A DNA stretch of 64,000 nucleotides from Trachythela sp. YZ-2020 (GCA_016169945.1 JADLSH010000110.1:972001-1036000), one strand, 5' to 3'; positions 49,609 through 62,061 are shown, counted from the stretch's first letter. Numbers and translations are program-made. Notes: generated by a model from the letters alone, not told the origin.

Positions 49609-51354
49609 AAGTATGTATAGTATTCTTCTTAGTATGGTTGGTTTAATATGCACCCACCACACTTATATTTTATAATGACCATAAGCATAACTATTTACTC
49701 CATCATCTAATATATATCGTTTATCATCAAAACAAGATAAAGATATCTTATTTATTTCATAACTCCCTAGTTGATGGCCCACACTACGAATGGTTCTCAT
49801 TTTATGACGTATTTGTTTTTCATTAATTAAGACATCTCTATAGTTTTCATGCTTAATGTTCTTTTTGACAACGCCTTTCTTAACCCCTTTAGCTGTTTTA
49901 TCACAACCATCATCTTCTTTAATGTAGCTGTACATTTTAGACCTCAATCCTACGAACTCAGTAATTGGTGTGCCAGCAGCCTCATCCTTCATTTTACCTA
50001 TTACTTTCTTGTTATCTTTAAAGTAGAATGGTGAATCCTCTGGATAGTCACTGTTATTAAACTTGTCTTTGTTAATATGGAAGTCCTTGTAAACGTCTTC
50101 CGTTTGTATCTCATAAGTAAGTGAATCAGTGTCTGCGAATAACAGTCTGGCTTTGACACCAAAGTTCTTCTTAATGTAATTGTAGTGAACGTCATACATC
50201 AGCGTTTGGCCTGTTAAGTATTAGTCTCTCCTTAATTTTACTGACTGCTACTAGATTCTCACTAAATATCTTACTTGATACAAATGTTGGTTTCGATGCT
50301 AATTTAAGAAATTTATCCTTATTGGTTACTAATTGAATGTTAACCCTCTTTCGGATGTTTTCCATTGTCTTACCGAATACGCTATTATATAATTATTCAT
50401 TAGCTTAAATAAATCCTGGCCTTTTCGAAGCTATTCTTACAATTGGTTCACTTAGTTCTTTTGAAGTATATGTACTGCTCTAACCATGGTGACTGATTAT
50501 ATAATTAAATCTCAAGACTCTATGAACCTTTACCAACTTTAAACCTAAGTTAAGGTATAATTGTAGGTTTCTGCAATGAATAACGTACTTGGACTTATCC
50601 ATTAGATTTGGTATGAGCTTCTTTACTAAACCAGTTGATAGATTAAACTTTTTCTTTATCTTATTGCAATAGTTTGATAACATGTCTTCTTTAACAAGTA
50701 ACTGTTCTGGTGCGAGTGGATAGTCATTATGTAGGTTGTGCAACTCTTCTGTGTACTCTAAGTCAACCTCTAAGATGAGTCCCTGTTTAGTGGTCTCTTT
50801 GTAGTCTGCAAGGTTGGTCTTTTCTATCTCCTTCTCTGTCAACCATCTAAAACCCCCAGTTGGTAGGTGTTGACTCATGGCCCAACCATATAAATTGTTA
50901 GCGTCGATATATGTTATATACTTTGAGGGTGCTTTCTTATCATAGTCTTTCATTGGTTATACATGACACACCACCTCTCATTCCTTTTTCAATAAATTGA
51001 AACATATCAACATCAGTCATAAGATCTAGCTCAACCTAATGACATGGGTCTAATTTATCGTATTCCTTACAGGTCTTCCTAAAGTTTTCAAATATATCAG
51101 TTAATAATAAGGCATTTGATTTGAGGTATAGATCGTGATAGTCACCTATCGTCTTTAGTTGAAATTCGCTCCACACATTGGTAGCATTCTTGTATGCTTC
51201 GTCTGATATATGCTCGTCATGTAGTACACTGTAGAAGGCCTCTTTCGATGGTAGTTGTTTGTCTTCAAATTTATTTGAAGTGTTTGTTGATTTGTTTGTC
51301 GTGTCTTCGTTACGTGATGACTCAAGGCCGCGTCTGTTTACAACTTTCAAAGAT

Positions 51355-52318
51355 AAATGTATAAACTAAAAATCTGCTGGAGGGGTCCCAGAGGTCCCCC
51401 GGCAGTTTTCGAGATATTCGGTATTGAAGTGACCATACTCATTTCAACTTTTGCCAAAATGGCACCTTCAGTATTGCGCCTGAAGACATTGCGCCACCAA
51501 AGCTTGTTTTTCCAAATGAATCTTGAAACTTCTTTAATATAAAGAGCGTTTTCAATTCTTTAGAGTAAGCGTTAAAGTAGGCTACTTTTGAATGAATTTT
51601 AGGAGATTTAGGAGTTATTTGCGTGTTGTTTAGAGATTTATATCTGGGCTACTGTCTGGCTCTGTCTGCAATTTTGTTGTCTGACGGCCCACTCGACTCG
51701 CAAATATCGAATATTTTATCATTGTTATTCAATTTTCTTCCTGGAATGCATCCATGCTATTTCAATAACTATTGATCTACCTATGTGAACAGTATTTTGT
51801 ATGGTAAACGTTATTTTGATCTTTTATGTAGGCTGTACGTCGTAATATTGTATTAATCCGATGCCATTTCTGTCAACAATCTTTGAAGTTGAACATCTCG
51901 AATTTCCACAATTGACGCAGTGATTGCTCGTATTTTCCTGAAGAAGTGGACTTTACTGTTTAAAATAAGTGCTGAGTTTTAGAAGAAAATTTGTTGTTTC
52001 TTTACAGATTTTTATTTTGGTTTGAATTCTATCATTCTATTGTTAATTTGCCTTCTTGGTGGATATTTGCTTTCTTTAATATTTCTTTATATAGGCTATG
52101 TAGAGAATGAGCAGAGATATTATTATATTTTATGCATGTGCTATGTATTTTCAATAAACTGTATATTACTATAAAGTTTGTTTTGTCTACATTTCACCAG
52201 TAATTTCTGTTGCAAAAGATCAATCTGGCCAATAAATATTTAGTTACTGTCTGTACTACACTCCTCACTAGTTGCACTATGTACATTACAAATACAGACG
52301 ATCTGTTTAAAGTTAACA
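51355..52318. other. Insertion within the PolB remnant, no gene recognised
   Basis: The sequence between two PolB pieces matches no PolB frame, and several conserved PolB blocks are missing with it. It contains GGTCCCAGAGGTCCCC near 51,385 and an AATAAA at about 52,153, but no supported ORF. It may be a host transcript-derived or repeat insertion. Confidence 0.4.
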
Positions 52319-53519
52319 TTACAGATGCGCAGATCCTCTATATTTACCTGTCACATGACAGTGATCCCTAACTCTGATGTCTTTGCTGGTGTACTCCTTG
52401 TTACATATATGACAATTATTAGCCTTTTCGAAGTTCTTCTTATCAGCGGTGGTCATAGTCATGTCCTTATTAAAGTGCTTCTTCTTCATCTTTTTGCAGT
52501 ACTTTACCTCTTCGAACATACGTTTCATGAAATGGTTGACTGCGTTTTCACCGCGGAATACTTGTACAGGCTTGCTGTACTGGTTGTCATAACAGCAGAC
52601 TAGTTTATATCCATAACCACAGTCAATATGCTTCTGGTTTGCTTCAGTGTGTGGCGTTTTATTGTCCTGTGTGCATCCTGATATCTTTCTCGTTATAGCC
52701 TCAAAATCTGCGTAGATTACGAATGGTACATCTAACTGTCTCTTAAAGTTTTCATACTTTACCTTAGATCCAGGCTCTGGCATTTTTATTGTTTGGTTAC
52801 CGTTTACAACTATACATACCTTCTTGTGGTTCTCTAATCTAATACTTGTTCTGTTGTAAAGCATTGTAAGCAGAGCATACAGAAATGCTTTTTTTTCCTT
52901 ATGACTTGTCTGATTATACATAAACCTATTGAAATCTTCAATAAGAGTATAGTGGTTTATATCACCCTTTGATATTATCATCTCTTCATCAAACATCTCC
53001 TTACACACATATATGGGAAAAGGTTGTTGATCCTCATACCCAAAAATATTTATCCTAATTTTATTTTGTTGTTCAATTCTATTATATTGATTTTTATACT
53101 CACTGGAAACTTAATTCCCTTGTAATTTAAAATTATCTATTTGTTGTTTATCAGATTTTTTAACTCTCTGAGGATCTTTCGCTTGTGGATTTAAATGTCG
53201 AATATGCAGACACCAACGAAAACACTCATTATCCTCATTTTTAATATTTATCAACCCTTTCCTTGAATTTCTTAACCCTATTGGTAGTTGGATATATGAT
53301 GATCCCCTAAGCGGTTTATATTTAACAATATTTATATAGTGCTCGTTTATAGACTCAATGGTCCATCCAGATCCCTCGCTGATCCAACCATGTATTGTTG
53401 ATAATATTCTCTCCTGTGAAGTCTTTAACCCATTATATATCTTATTTATTTGAATCACTAGCTCTGATTTATTGTTAAAGTACGCTGTTTTAAATATAGT
53501 ATACTCTCCTTTATCATCT

Positions 53520-53557
53520 AGATAGATATATAGATAGATAGAGATAGATAGATAGAT
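53520..53557. repeat. TAGA microsatellite
   Basis: Imperfect (GATA)n run inside the PolB remnant. Confidence 0.8.
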
Positions 53558-53817
53558 TTTATTTATTTATACAAGCTAATAACATCAACAAAAGCTGGTT
53601 TCCATGAAAGGCGTGTACATCTGTAAGCTGTTTACTAAACTCTACAACTAATGTCTCTGTAAATTTGAAACCTTCATCTCTGTGATATGGGTTGTAAATG
53701 TTTTGATATATCAAACCTTGTTTTTTGCAGTTGTATTAAAGGGTCTTTTTTGTTAACCACCTTAACCTCATAAGATATTATATAACCTCTAAAAGCTCTC
53801 TTAGTTTGTTTAATGCT

Positions 53818-54199
53818 AATGGACCACTATTAGACTAACTTTTGAACTAGGAAATTGTATCAGTACAGCTGGAAAGAGCATCCTATGTTTAGCAAAATTG
53901 CAAGGTTTGGTTGCGAAATGTCGTAAAATGTGGAAAATATAGCGCTGTGAAGTTGGTAAATTTTCTATATTTCTGTATTGCGCGCGGAAAACGGTTACCA
54001 CTTTTTTAAAAGTGGTAAACGTTTTTGCCTGCGTTACAAAAAGATACAAAATTTACCAACTTCGCAGGGCTATATTTTCCACATTTTACAACATTTCGCA
54101 ACCAAACTTTGCAATTTTACTAAACTTAGGATGCTCTTTCCAGCTGTACTGATACAATTTCCTAGTTCAAAAGTTTGTTTAATAGGGGAATGGTCCATT
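53818..54199. mobile_element. 382-bp palindromic (foldback) MITE
   Basis: AATGGACCACTATTA at the left is mirrored by GGGGAATGGTCCATT at the right. The arms pair over nearly their whole length (for example CAGCTGGAAAGAGCATCC and its complement) around ACCACTTTTTTAAAAGTGGT at the centre. It interrupts the upstream part of the PolB remnant. Confidence 0.75.
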
Positions 54200-54345
54200 G
54201 GTTTAGCTATAAGTGAGTATCTTGGGTTAGTAACTATATCTGGTTTATAGTCATACCCCTCAGTTGTGTAATTAAGATCTGTGTTAAATTGTGAGTTAAC
54301 ACTGAGGAATACCAAGAGAAGCATTCTCTCGCCTTTCCCAATAGA

Positions 54346-55916
54346 TCACACGATCGGGTGAAAGCTGTCCCTAATGACCTTCACAAAACATATTTGAATA
54401 TTTCTACCACAAACACGAGAGACCAGCATAGTACAGTCTGCAGCCGCAGACATTTCAGAAGTAAACAAACTAAATCGAAGCGGATATATCATTCCCATAG
54501 GAAAAACTATGTGTCGCAACCTACATACAAAGAGAAAGGAAAAGTTAACAAACCGCATTGTTTGAAAATTGATGCAGTTTGTTTAGCAAATAGCCGAGAG
54601 AATTTTCGGAAGAATCGGTCTCTAGACCGTCCTCCGGCCTGGGAGAATTACCTGACCCTAGTAAACAAAATAATGAGAACATAATTAATGCGGCTGACAC
54701 GAACTTAAGTGGTTCCTATTGTATGTCTCAGCCGGCTAGTTGTAGTAATAACCCCGTTCAAATAACCCCCTCAATCATTCCTATCCTGAAACCAGAAACC
54801 TGCACCATTCCAGTCCACGTAACCCTTCGTACCCCCCGTGTTCAGCAACGCAAAAAATATCTGCTAACTGTCCTTATATTTTAGTGACTCCTCTCCTCAC
54901 CAAATCTACGATCAATAACAGTAACAAAACAATGTTTGTGCCGAGTCTCATTCTAATATCATGTCGTTAACCCCCAAAATAGATTAAATTCGCCCTTTTG
55001 TTACTAATGCCAATGCTGAAGTAGCTGTCTTTACCGAAACATGGCTTATCTATTATTGACATTTCAGGGTATAGAATAATTCGGAAAGATAAAATTGAAA
55101 GAATACACGGTGGAGTTTGTATCTACATTAAAAACCAAATGAAGTGTTGTTCCTTGCCTGAGTTGGAGAGCTCACAATTTGAAGTGCTCTGGATCAAGTT
55201 ACAACCTAGGAGATTACCTCGTGGACTATCCTCAATTGTTTTAGGTGCAATATATCATCCTCCAGGATCTGATAACCAGGCCATGATAAAGTATCTTACT
55301 GATTGCTTGACCAGGGCCGAAGCAACGTATAGGAACTGTGAAATTATTATAATGGGGAATCTTAATAGGTTGAAAATGACGAGTATATCAAAACAGTTCA
55401 AGTTGAAACAACTAGTAAATTTTCCCACCACAGGAGTGAGAACTTTAGACGTGATACTAACTAACATTCCTCAATTTTATGACGATCCTAAGAAATATCC
55501 ATTTGGCCTATCAGATCATTTCACAATTTCTATTTTCCCTAAGACCAGAGAAACCACCATGAATAAATCGAGAGTGATTAAAACACGTGACACAAGGCCT
55601 AATAATAAAATAGCTTTAGGAAGAGTTCTCTCAAAAGTGGACTGGTCGTGTATAGACCGAATTAATTCCTGTGAAGAGAAATTAACGTTCTTCAACACAA
55701 TGATATTTAATACATGCCAGTCAAAGCTAAAAAAAATCCACAATAACGATGCTCCCTGGATGTCTGATAAACTTAAACGAGCAATTAAGAATCGTCAACG
55801 AGCCCTTAAAGATGGAAATAGAAGGATATTTAAATACTACCGGAACTTAGTAAACTCCGAACGGAAAAGATGAAGGTCCTCCTACTATAACAGTAAGATC
55901 AAGAATCTTCAACTTG
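54346..55916 (+). mobile_element. LINE fragment, endonuclease part, second family
   Basis: From about 55,045 the frame reads GYRIIRKDK, HGGVCIYIKN, GAIYHPPG, IIMGNLNRL, TLDVILTNIP and GLSDHFTIS, an APE-type endonuclease with Asn in place of the usual Phe in the GDFN block. It continues to KIHNNDAPWMSDKLKRAIKNRQ. The upstream 54,358-54,684 ORF is basic and may be ORF1-like. The sequence changes abruptly at about 55,916 to a reverse transcriptase on the other strand. Confidence 0.6.
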
Positions 55917-57094
55917 ATGGACATCCCCCCAATTTCACACGTTGATGGCGACCAGATAAAAATGCAATAATCCAATTGACCAATGCCGGATGAATATTCA
56001 TATCTCTTAGCTTATCCCCGAGCCGGTGCGAAGCGCCGTGCGAGGGTACTAATTCCGCTCGGAGATTTACACCCGGGTATGTCAAAACATTGTGGAATGC
56101 AAAGTCGTCCGCCATTTTTTTTTGTCATGGACGGGACGGTTTTGTAAGTTATGCGCATGCGCAAGTTCAAGACTTCCATCACAGACCATTTTGCAAACTT
56201 TTTTCAAAAATAGTTTTGCACTCATTTTATAAGTAAGTCTCTATGTAAGTAAACAAGATAAATGAAAATTACTTAGAGGACAAATTAACAAGAGGAAAAA
56301 CAGTCGAAAGACCGAAAAAGGAGCGTTTTAAACAGGCAAGTGTCTATTTTGCATGTTTGCTTTGCCGATTTTTTAACATAGCATGCAGTATAGTTTGTGA
56401 ATTTGAAAATGTGTAGATCATTCTGCGTGGTCAATACAACATTGATTGATCGTTAAGAGCATTTTAGTATCGATTCAAATATGTTATAGAAAAATAAAAA
56501 ACATTAAATCTCAAAAACTTCATTGCAAAAGCAAGTGCGAAGTATAAAAATACTCCTCGAAAAGCAGTTGAAGTTTTTTGAATATTTCGAAACGTTTTGT
56601 GAACGTCTAAGGTTGAATGTTACAGTAAATCAAAGCTAAAAGAGTACATAATAGCATATACCCACTTTATATAGTTGGCAATTGATAATTTTAAAAACAA
56701 AACAATATTTTGTACAAATTAAAATAAATTAAATTAAATTTAAAAATATACAATGTTGCGTGTTACCATGGTTACATTCGTGGACTCAGTACTTCATGTT
56801 ACAATAACTTTTGGGGAGTAAATTGTTTGGTTCAAATGGGCGAGGGGTTCTGCATGCATGTATTTCTAGTTTATAAGTACATTATGGTCAATTTTGTCGA
56901 ATGCCTTTGAAAAATCTAATAAGCACACTCGAACTAATGATCCAGTTCCATCCAGAGCTTGAAACCAACGGTGAATCATAAGCATTAAGGCGTTGGTGGT
57001 ACACGAGTTCTTTATAACACCAAATTGATTCGGGTCTATTCTATCTTCAATTGAATCTAACAACCACCTATAAATAAAAGACTCTCTATGACGA
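55905..57094 (-). mobile_element. LINE reverse transcriptase fragment, split by a repeat
   Basis: On the minus strand, DPNQFGVIKNS, RVCLLDFSKAFDKIDHN (motif A) and, after an 855-bp insertion, KLRDMNIHPALVNWI and FLSGRHQRVKLGG are read in order. The GVPQG and YADD motifs are not reached. It joins the ATPase remnant on the right and the plus-strand endonuclease on the left. Confidence 0.65.
56016..56870 (+). repeat. Dispersed 0.8-kb repeat, copy R2
   Basis: Same element as 45,312-46,124, inserted into the reverse transcriptase between motif A and the KLR segment. TTAT stands directly on both sides (56,012-56,015 and 56,871-56,874), a likely target duplication. Confidence 0.7.
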
Positions 57095-57563
57095 GGTAAA
57101 TAATCGAGCTACCACAGGACTGTCTGTCGCTTCGGCCATCAGATCATCCAGTATGATTATGTTGTTGTACTTGGTATTAATTTCACTCAGATCATCGGAC
57201 AGCTCGGGAAGCCTCTCTCAAACCGGATGCTTTTCCCAAGGGATTTCTCAACTCGTCGTAACAATCTTGCCATTGATTATAACACCATCAGATACGAATG
57301 CGTTTATTTTCCTCATACACGATACGATTTTTTTCCAAAATTTGTTGGACAAAATACGTTTTTCCACTTTGACTCGGACCCACGACTAATAGCGAAAATT
57401 TATTGCGGAAGTTGAATTCCGGATAGGGTTTGATGGTCAAAGATGCTTTAGCTTGTACTGCTTTTGGTTTCTTAGCTGGAAATGAGTGTGCACTTCGGCT
57501 TACACGCTTTTCTCCTGGCTTTTCGGAGTCCGGATATGGAGATTGATATTGTCATGATGACAT
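57095..57563 (-). pseudogene. Packaging ATPase of a third Polinton-like lineage, broken
   Basis: From the ATG at 57,563 the frame reads into KPKAVQAKASLTIKPYPEF, then the Walker A block LLVVGPSQSGKTYF and a WCYNQWQDCYDEL segment. Two in-frame TGA codons (codon 4 and just before WCYNQW) and a later shift break it. Walker B text (ILDDLMAE in another frame) appears near 57,140. At 57,095 it is cut by the LINE fragment. It differs strongly from the element A ATPase (GSTECGKT), so it comes from another element. Confidence 0.65.
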
Positions 57564-57774
57564 CTGGGCTTGCTGAAGAACGTATTGTCTCTCCTTGGAT
57601 TGTAAGCCGTGAACTTTTAAAAGATGTGTACTAATGTTCTTTAAATTAGGCCTCATATCGGACACGCCCGAGGAAATCTTCTCGGCATGATTGCTCCCGC
57701 AAAAGATTCAAGTTTATATATAAATTCAGTTCTATATATCAATGCTTTAAGGGTTTGCAAGGATTCTGGGGGAA

Positions 57775-57905
57775 TTCTGTAGCGGTTCTCTCGGGGTTAC
57801 CTGGAAGTTCCTTCGGGGTTCCCTCGGGGTTCCCTGGGGGTTCCTTCGGGGTTCCCTCGGGGATTCCTGGGGGGGTTCTGTAGGGGTCTCCTGGGGGTTC
57901 TATCG
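57775..57905. repeat. G-rich minisatellite between divergent genes
   Basis: Degenerate units of CGGGGTTCCCT and CTGGGGGTTCCT repeat about ten times in the 430-base gap between the ATPase start (-) and the C2H2 gene start (+). Confidence 0.7.
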
Positions 57906-57995
57906 GAGTTGACCTATGAGAGCTTTAAGCGTCTGCTCATAAAAGTGCCGTGCTGCTGAAAAGCAAGTCATTTCCAGACTGTCAGTGGTAACGGA

Positions 57996-58670
57996 ATGAG
58001 CTGCACATTTTGCGGAAAACAATTTAGCCGCGGTTACAATCTACGCAGACACGAAAAGGAATACTGTCCACTACGCGAACAAGAAATAAACATGTCTCAA
58101 ACAGACTCGGATAGCCAGGAAAGGGATTTCCAAGACGACGTCTCGACAACTTCAACTCATGGGTCTGAAATTTCGATGACGACTGATAATGAGTCTGAAA
58201 CTGAAGAAGCAGAAGAAATGGATCCTTGGATACCCATGATAGAAGAAACAAAGCAAAGAAGTAAAACAGTTTTTGAGGAAATGAAAGAGAGCCTTATAAA
58301 CAGCGGTCTTGATCAGCAATCTGCCACCGACAAAGCTTACACCAATATTCTGCCGGAACTCCAGAAGTAACTTGAAAATATTTATATGCAACGTCTCCTG
58401 TGGATGAAACAACTAAAGAAAGATCCCGTACATAGAAAAATAATGCAGACAAAGGATGCGCTTGTGGAAAACGATGACTTTGATCCAGGGGAAGCTTTAG
58501 AATTTGCTTTTGATAAGAGGAAATTTCTTATAAAAAGACTTTTAAAGGATTACGATTTTGATGAGGAAGACAATGACGCAGAAAGTGATAATGAAGAGAA
58601 GTTAAACTCGGTCCAACGGTTTAATACGGTCCGAGCCTTTGTTAAAGAAACCATGGCAAACGAACAATAA
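57996..58670 (+). pseudogene. C2H2 zinc-finger protein with one in-frame stop
   Basis: MSCTFCGKQFSRGYNLRRHE gives one C2H2-type finger, then an acidic Ser/Asp linker, WIPMIEETKQRS and AYTNILPELQK. An in-frame TAA (58,368-58,370) interrupts it, and the same frame continues with LLWMKQLKKDPVHRKIMQT and DDFDPGEALEF to 58,670. I recall this finger-plus-KKDPVH arrangement in invertebrate Polinton-like loci. It faces the ATPase remnant, so the two probably came from one element. Confidence 0.6.
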
Positions 58671-58842
58671 AGTCAAAACTATAAAACGTTATTAGAAGAA
58701 ACATATAAATTGCTGTGTGTAATTTAAATAAAATCAAAACACAAAACTCTCTGCTGGTACGTCAGAGGGTACTCTCAGAGGGTACGTCACAACTCATTAA
58801 TTTTCATTTGGCGCGACAATTGTTGCGCGATGTTGCGCGGAC

Positions 58843-58974
58843 ATGATAAGTGTGCACACCCAGAACTACGATACATCGATATTCGAAGACGTAACTATGA
58901 TCGACTTGTCTTGGGTAGATGATGATAAATTTATAAAGGAACTCTTTAATATTGACGGTATTTTTAAATTTTAA
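58843..58974 (+). CDS. 43-aa small acidic ORF
   Basis: An ATG-to-TAA frame (DLSWVDDDKFIKELFN) with Asp and aromatic bias follows the C2H2 gene. No homology known; it could be chance. Confidence 0.3.
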   Translation: MISVHTQNYDTSIFEDVTMIDLSWVDDDKFIKELFNIDGIFKF

Positions 58975-60336
58975 AGATATTTATTCATTGAGTATCTCAC
59001 ACTTGTTGTTTTTTTAAACAGTTTTAACTTAATGAACATTTTATATTAATAAGCTACTTATTCATATTTTTGTACATATGACAACTCTTAAAAAAGCTGG
59101 ATAATTGTTGGATAATTGTATTCAAAGCTAAGTATTTTTAAGATACTGAATGTTTTTAATAAACGCTTTCAATACTCAAACATTACGAGTCTTTATTCAA
59201 ATATTACATCACTCTAGCGTTACAATACCAGGGGGGAAACGTGTACCCCCCCCCCCGCCCCCTTGCGCGCACATAGTGTGCACACTCTGAATATTAATAC
59301 CCTAAGTACGCACACCCCCTTGTTCACACACTCTAATGACGTCATGGGCGGTGCTAAGTGCACCGCCCGGTCCAGAACCCCTCTTCTCTACCTACTCCTG
59401 TCATGGCATGTTTCTATGCTATAGCTTTCTTATTTATCACTGTACTTAACAAGATCAACTGGAAAATGGGTACTAAAAGCCTTTTTTTAATAAGAGGCAC
59501 ATTTTTTGCATACATGCTTTGTAAAAAATGACAGGCTCCTTTACAGGGAAATATAAGCACATATATATGATATATTTCTTTTGACAGTCCATTGAGACAT
59601 TATCACAACAAGTTTTCTTTAAAAACTTCAGTCAGAAATCAACAATGAAAGAGTTAATATAACCATAATGTTGGTAGAGAACATTAATGTTGATACAGAA
59701 CAGCTAATGCTACAGTGCTGGTGTCTCTCCCTTTGACAAGTTAATATTGTCTGGTGTTAGACAGAGTAGTTGTGTTTATTAATAGATTCAACCATAAAAT
59801 TCTTCTAGTCTTTGAATTTGATCTCACAGAAAGAAATCTGAATAAAACAACCTTTTAATAGCTATAGTACATCATTAATTCTCATAGTTTTCGGTTACTT
59901 ATACACTTTTCGCCACACAACATTATACCAAAATAACAAACAAAACATACCAAAATGACATGAAACAAATTTCCTAAGATAAAAACTGTATCTTCTATAT
60001 TTTGTATACTAGTATTAAAGCTCCCGTTTGTTTTAATAAACAGCGAAAGTCAACAGGCGATTCCTTATCGTTTGCTTAAAATGTTCTGTAGTAGATCGTA
60101 TCATGATGTCGTATTTACAAGGCAAAAGCCAGAATTTTAAGTCTCATTCGTCACAGTTGCCATAATGGACACAGATGATGTATAAGCGTACTCTTGAAAT
60201 TTCTTGCTGCAAAACTCTAGTCACATTGTGTTCTTTCAAAATTAGTGTGAACAAGCTTGTATAGCCTTTGTGAATTGCTAGTAATCGCGAGATATCGGCT
60301 TCGAAAATATATTTCCACATAGAACGCCATATTGAT
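58975..60336. other. No gene seen; AT-rich spacer with a CRE palindrome and GC hairpin
   Basis: No ORF is supported. At 59,337 the palindrome TGACGTCA is followed at once by a GC-rich hairpin, GGGCGGTG (59,346-59,353) and CACCGCCC (59,361-59,368). A C homopolymer lies near 59,250. The right part may include the 3' LTR of the Gypsy element, but its ends could not be found. Confidence 0.4.
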
Positions 60337-60339
60337 TCA

Positions 60340-61264
60340 CGCTACTTTGGGGCACCGGAAGTAAATTTGCACGTCGAAAACTGGCTTCAATTTTGATAAG
60401 TAAGGTTGCTCTATCCAGTGTACTCTCAGATCAGTGTTCTTAACAGCACGTTCGCTAGCGAGAGTATAAGCATCATTCATTGCACTAGACCACTTTTTCA
60501 CGTAATCTTTATGGCTGAGTCTGTCTTCGACTTTGTTAAAACCAAACATCAAATCTATCGGTAATCTTGGGGAACGACCGAAAAGCAGGAAAAATGGCGA
60601 AAAACCAGTAGCGTCATTTCTCGTGCAATTATATGCGTGTACAACTTTCGAAACGTGTTGGTCCCACCGTTTCTTTTGATTCTCTGGCAGTGTCTTTAGC
60701 ATGGACAAAAGCGTTCTATTGAACCTTTCTGCTTTTCCGTTACCTTTGCTTTTCCGTTACGGTGTCGTTCTTGATCGAATTATCCCACACGACTTTTCCA
60801 ATTGGTGAAACAGTTTATTCTCGAATTCCCGTCCATGATCAATTAAACTCCGGCTTGGAAATCCGTATTTAAGAATAAACTCGTTGCACAATTCATCTGC
60901 TGCTGTTTGCGCTTCGTTATTTCTGGTTTGATACGCCTGGGCGAAACGAGTAAAGTGATCGACTATCACCAGAATGTATTCGTAACCGCCAGTGCTTCGT
61001 TCAAAGTGTAGAAATTCCATAGAGACGAGTTCAAGTGGTGCATAATTATGTAGTTGTATTTTGCAATGGGGCACGCGTTTTCTTCGGTGGAGCTCGTTGT
61101 TTCACACAGCTGCACTCATTAGTTACAAAGTATTTGATGTTCTTTTGCATGTGTGGCCAGAAAAACCATTCCCTTGGAAGCTCGACTACCCTTTCAGATC
61201 CAAGGTGACCCATGTTCTGATGAAGTTCTTTGTAAACTGTCATACGATAACAATGTGGCAGCAC
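60340..61264 (-). pseudogene. Gypsy integrase region
   Basis: The zinc-binding N-terminus (HQNMGHLGSERV, then a Cys pair), core text LVIVDHFTRFAQAY with the first Asp, LIDHGREFENKLF with the second Asp, and the distal YNCTRNDATGFSPFFLLFGR are present in three frames. The catalytic Glu block falls in the gap near 60,730, which carries a short duplication (TTTTCCGTTAC twice). Confidence 0.75.
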
Positions 61265-61360
61265 TTAACTGCATCACTGGTCCTCGTTTTCTCCTTAAAA
61301 TTCCGTCAGTTCCTATTCCTAATCTTTTCCAATCTCTCAGCCAGATTTTAGCCTCTGGTG

Positions 61361-62061
61361 TTAATAGATTTTGCTCTTCGTCTGTTGGATATTTGTTCTT
61401 TGCCTTAAACGTGCGGATTTTTTTTTTCCGATAACAGGATCGTTGTCTTGAGCTCGTATCAATTCGTCAGGGTCTAATTTCTGTAATGCACTTAATTCGG
61501 GTATAAATTCGGTTGTTTTCAGTACCTTGGGGTTTACTGTGATTGCAGTAATCCACGGTTCTTGTGCCTGAATTCCACTCATACACACTTTAATGTTATC
61601 TTGTGAGGTTTCTTTGGTGCACAATTTCATATATTCGTCGATGTCCATCGGCATTCTCGATAAAGCATCTGCGTCCCCGTTCGCAGCTCCTGGTCTATAT
61701 TTGATAGCTAATTCTGCGACCCAACGATGGCCGGTTGCATTTAGGTTTGCAGACGTTAACACATATGTCAGCGGGTTATTGTCCGTGAATATTGTAAAAG
61801 ACTTGGCATAGTATAGATAATCGCGGAACTGTTCGCACACCGCCCATTTTAATGCCAAGAATTCGAGCTTTCCCGAGTGTAAGTAGTAATTTTTTCGGCG
61901 GGGGTCAGGCTTCGCAAACCATAACCGATGACGCGCATTTCACTGTTTTGTTCTTGGTATAGTACTGCACCGAGTCCTTTCTGAGATGCGTCCGTATGCA
62001 ACACAAATGGCTCGTTGTAGTCCGGATATGCTAGAATTGGTGCGGTGGTAAGGCGTTCCAA
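61361..62061 (-). pseudogene. Gypsy RNase H region
   Basis: FVLHTDASQKGLGAVLYQ carries the first catalytic Asp. AVCEQFRDYLY, FTIFTDNNPLTYVL and HRWVAELA follow in a second frame, the usual Gypsy RNase H signature. Confidence 0.75.

Larger units (their letters stand above)
49663..54324 (-). pseudogene. Fragmented protein-primed PolB of Polinton B
   Basis: Read right to left, the pieces are an N-terminal segment (about 53,570-53,810, several frames), GWISEGSGWTIESI with LRGSSYIQLP and GLINIKNEDNECFRWC (53,111-53,458), and the exonuclease region with YADFEA and RDHCHVTGKYRG (52,319-53,008). Then come LPSKEAFYSVL (51,036-51,350), motif A YIDANNLYGWAMSQ (50,480-50,953), and motif C LLFADTDSLTYE with the family C-terminus DGVNSYAYGHYKI (49,663-50,199). 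Shifts, stops and three insertions (51,355-52,318, a microsatellite, and a palindromic MITE) break it. The upstream limit is uncertain. Confidence 0.8.

Noticed and set aside
53816..54250. Two similar ORFs on opposite strands
   Set aside because: They are mirror readings of one palindromic MITE, not paralogous genes.
54346..57094. Twin-priming inversion of a single LINE
   Set aside because: The endonuclease part is plus and left of a minus-strand reverse transcriptase; twin priming would place the inverted 5' part on the other side. Two insertions or a later inversion fit better.
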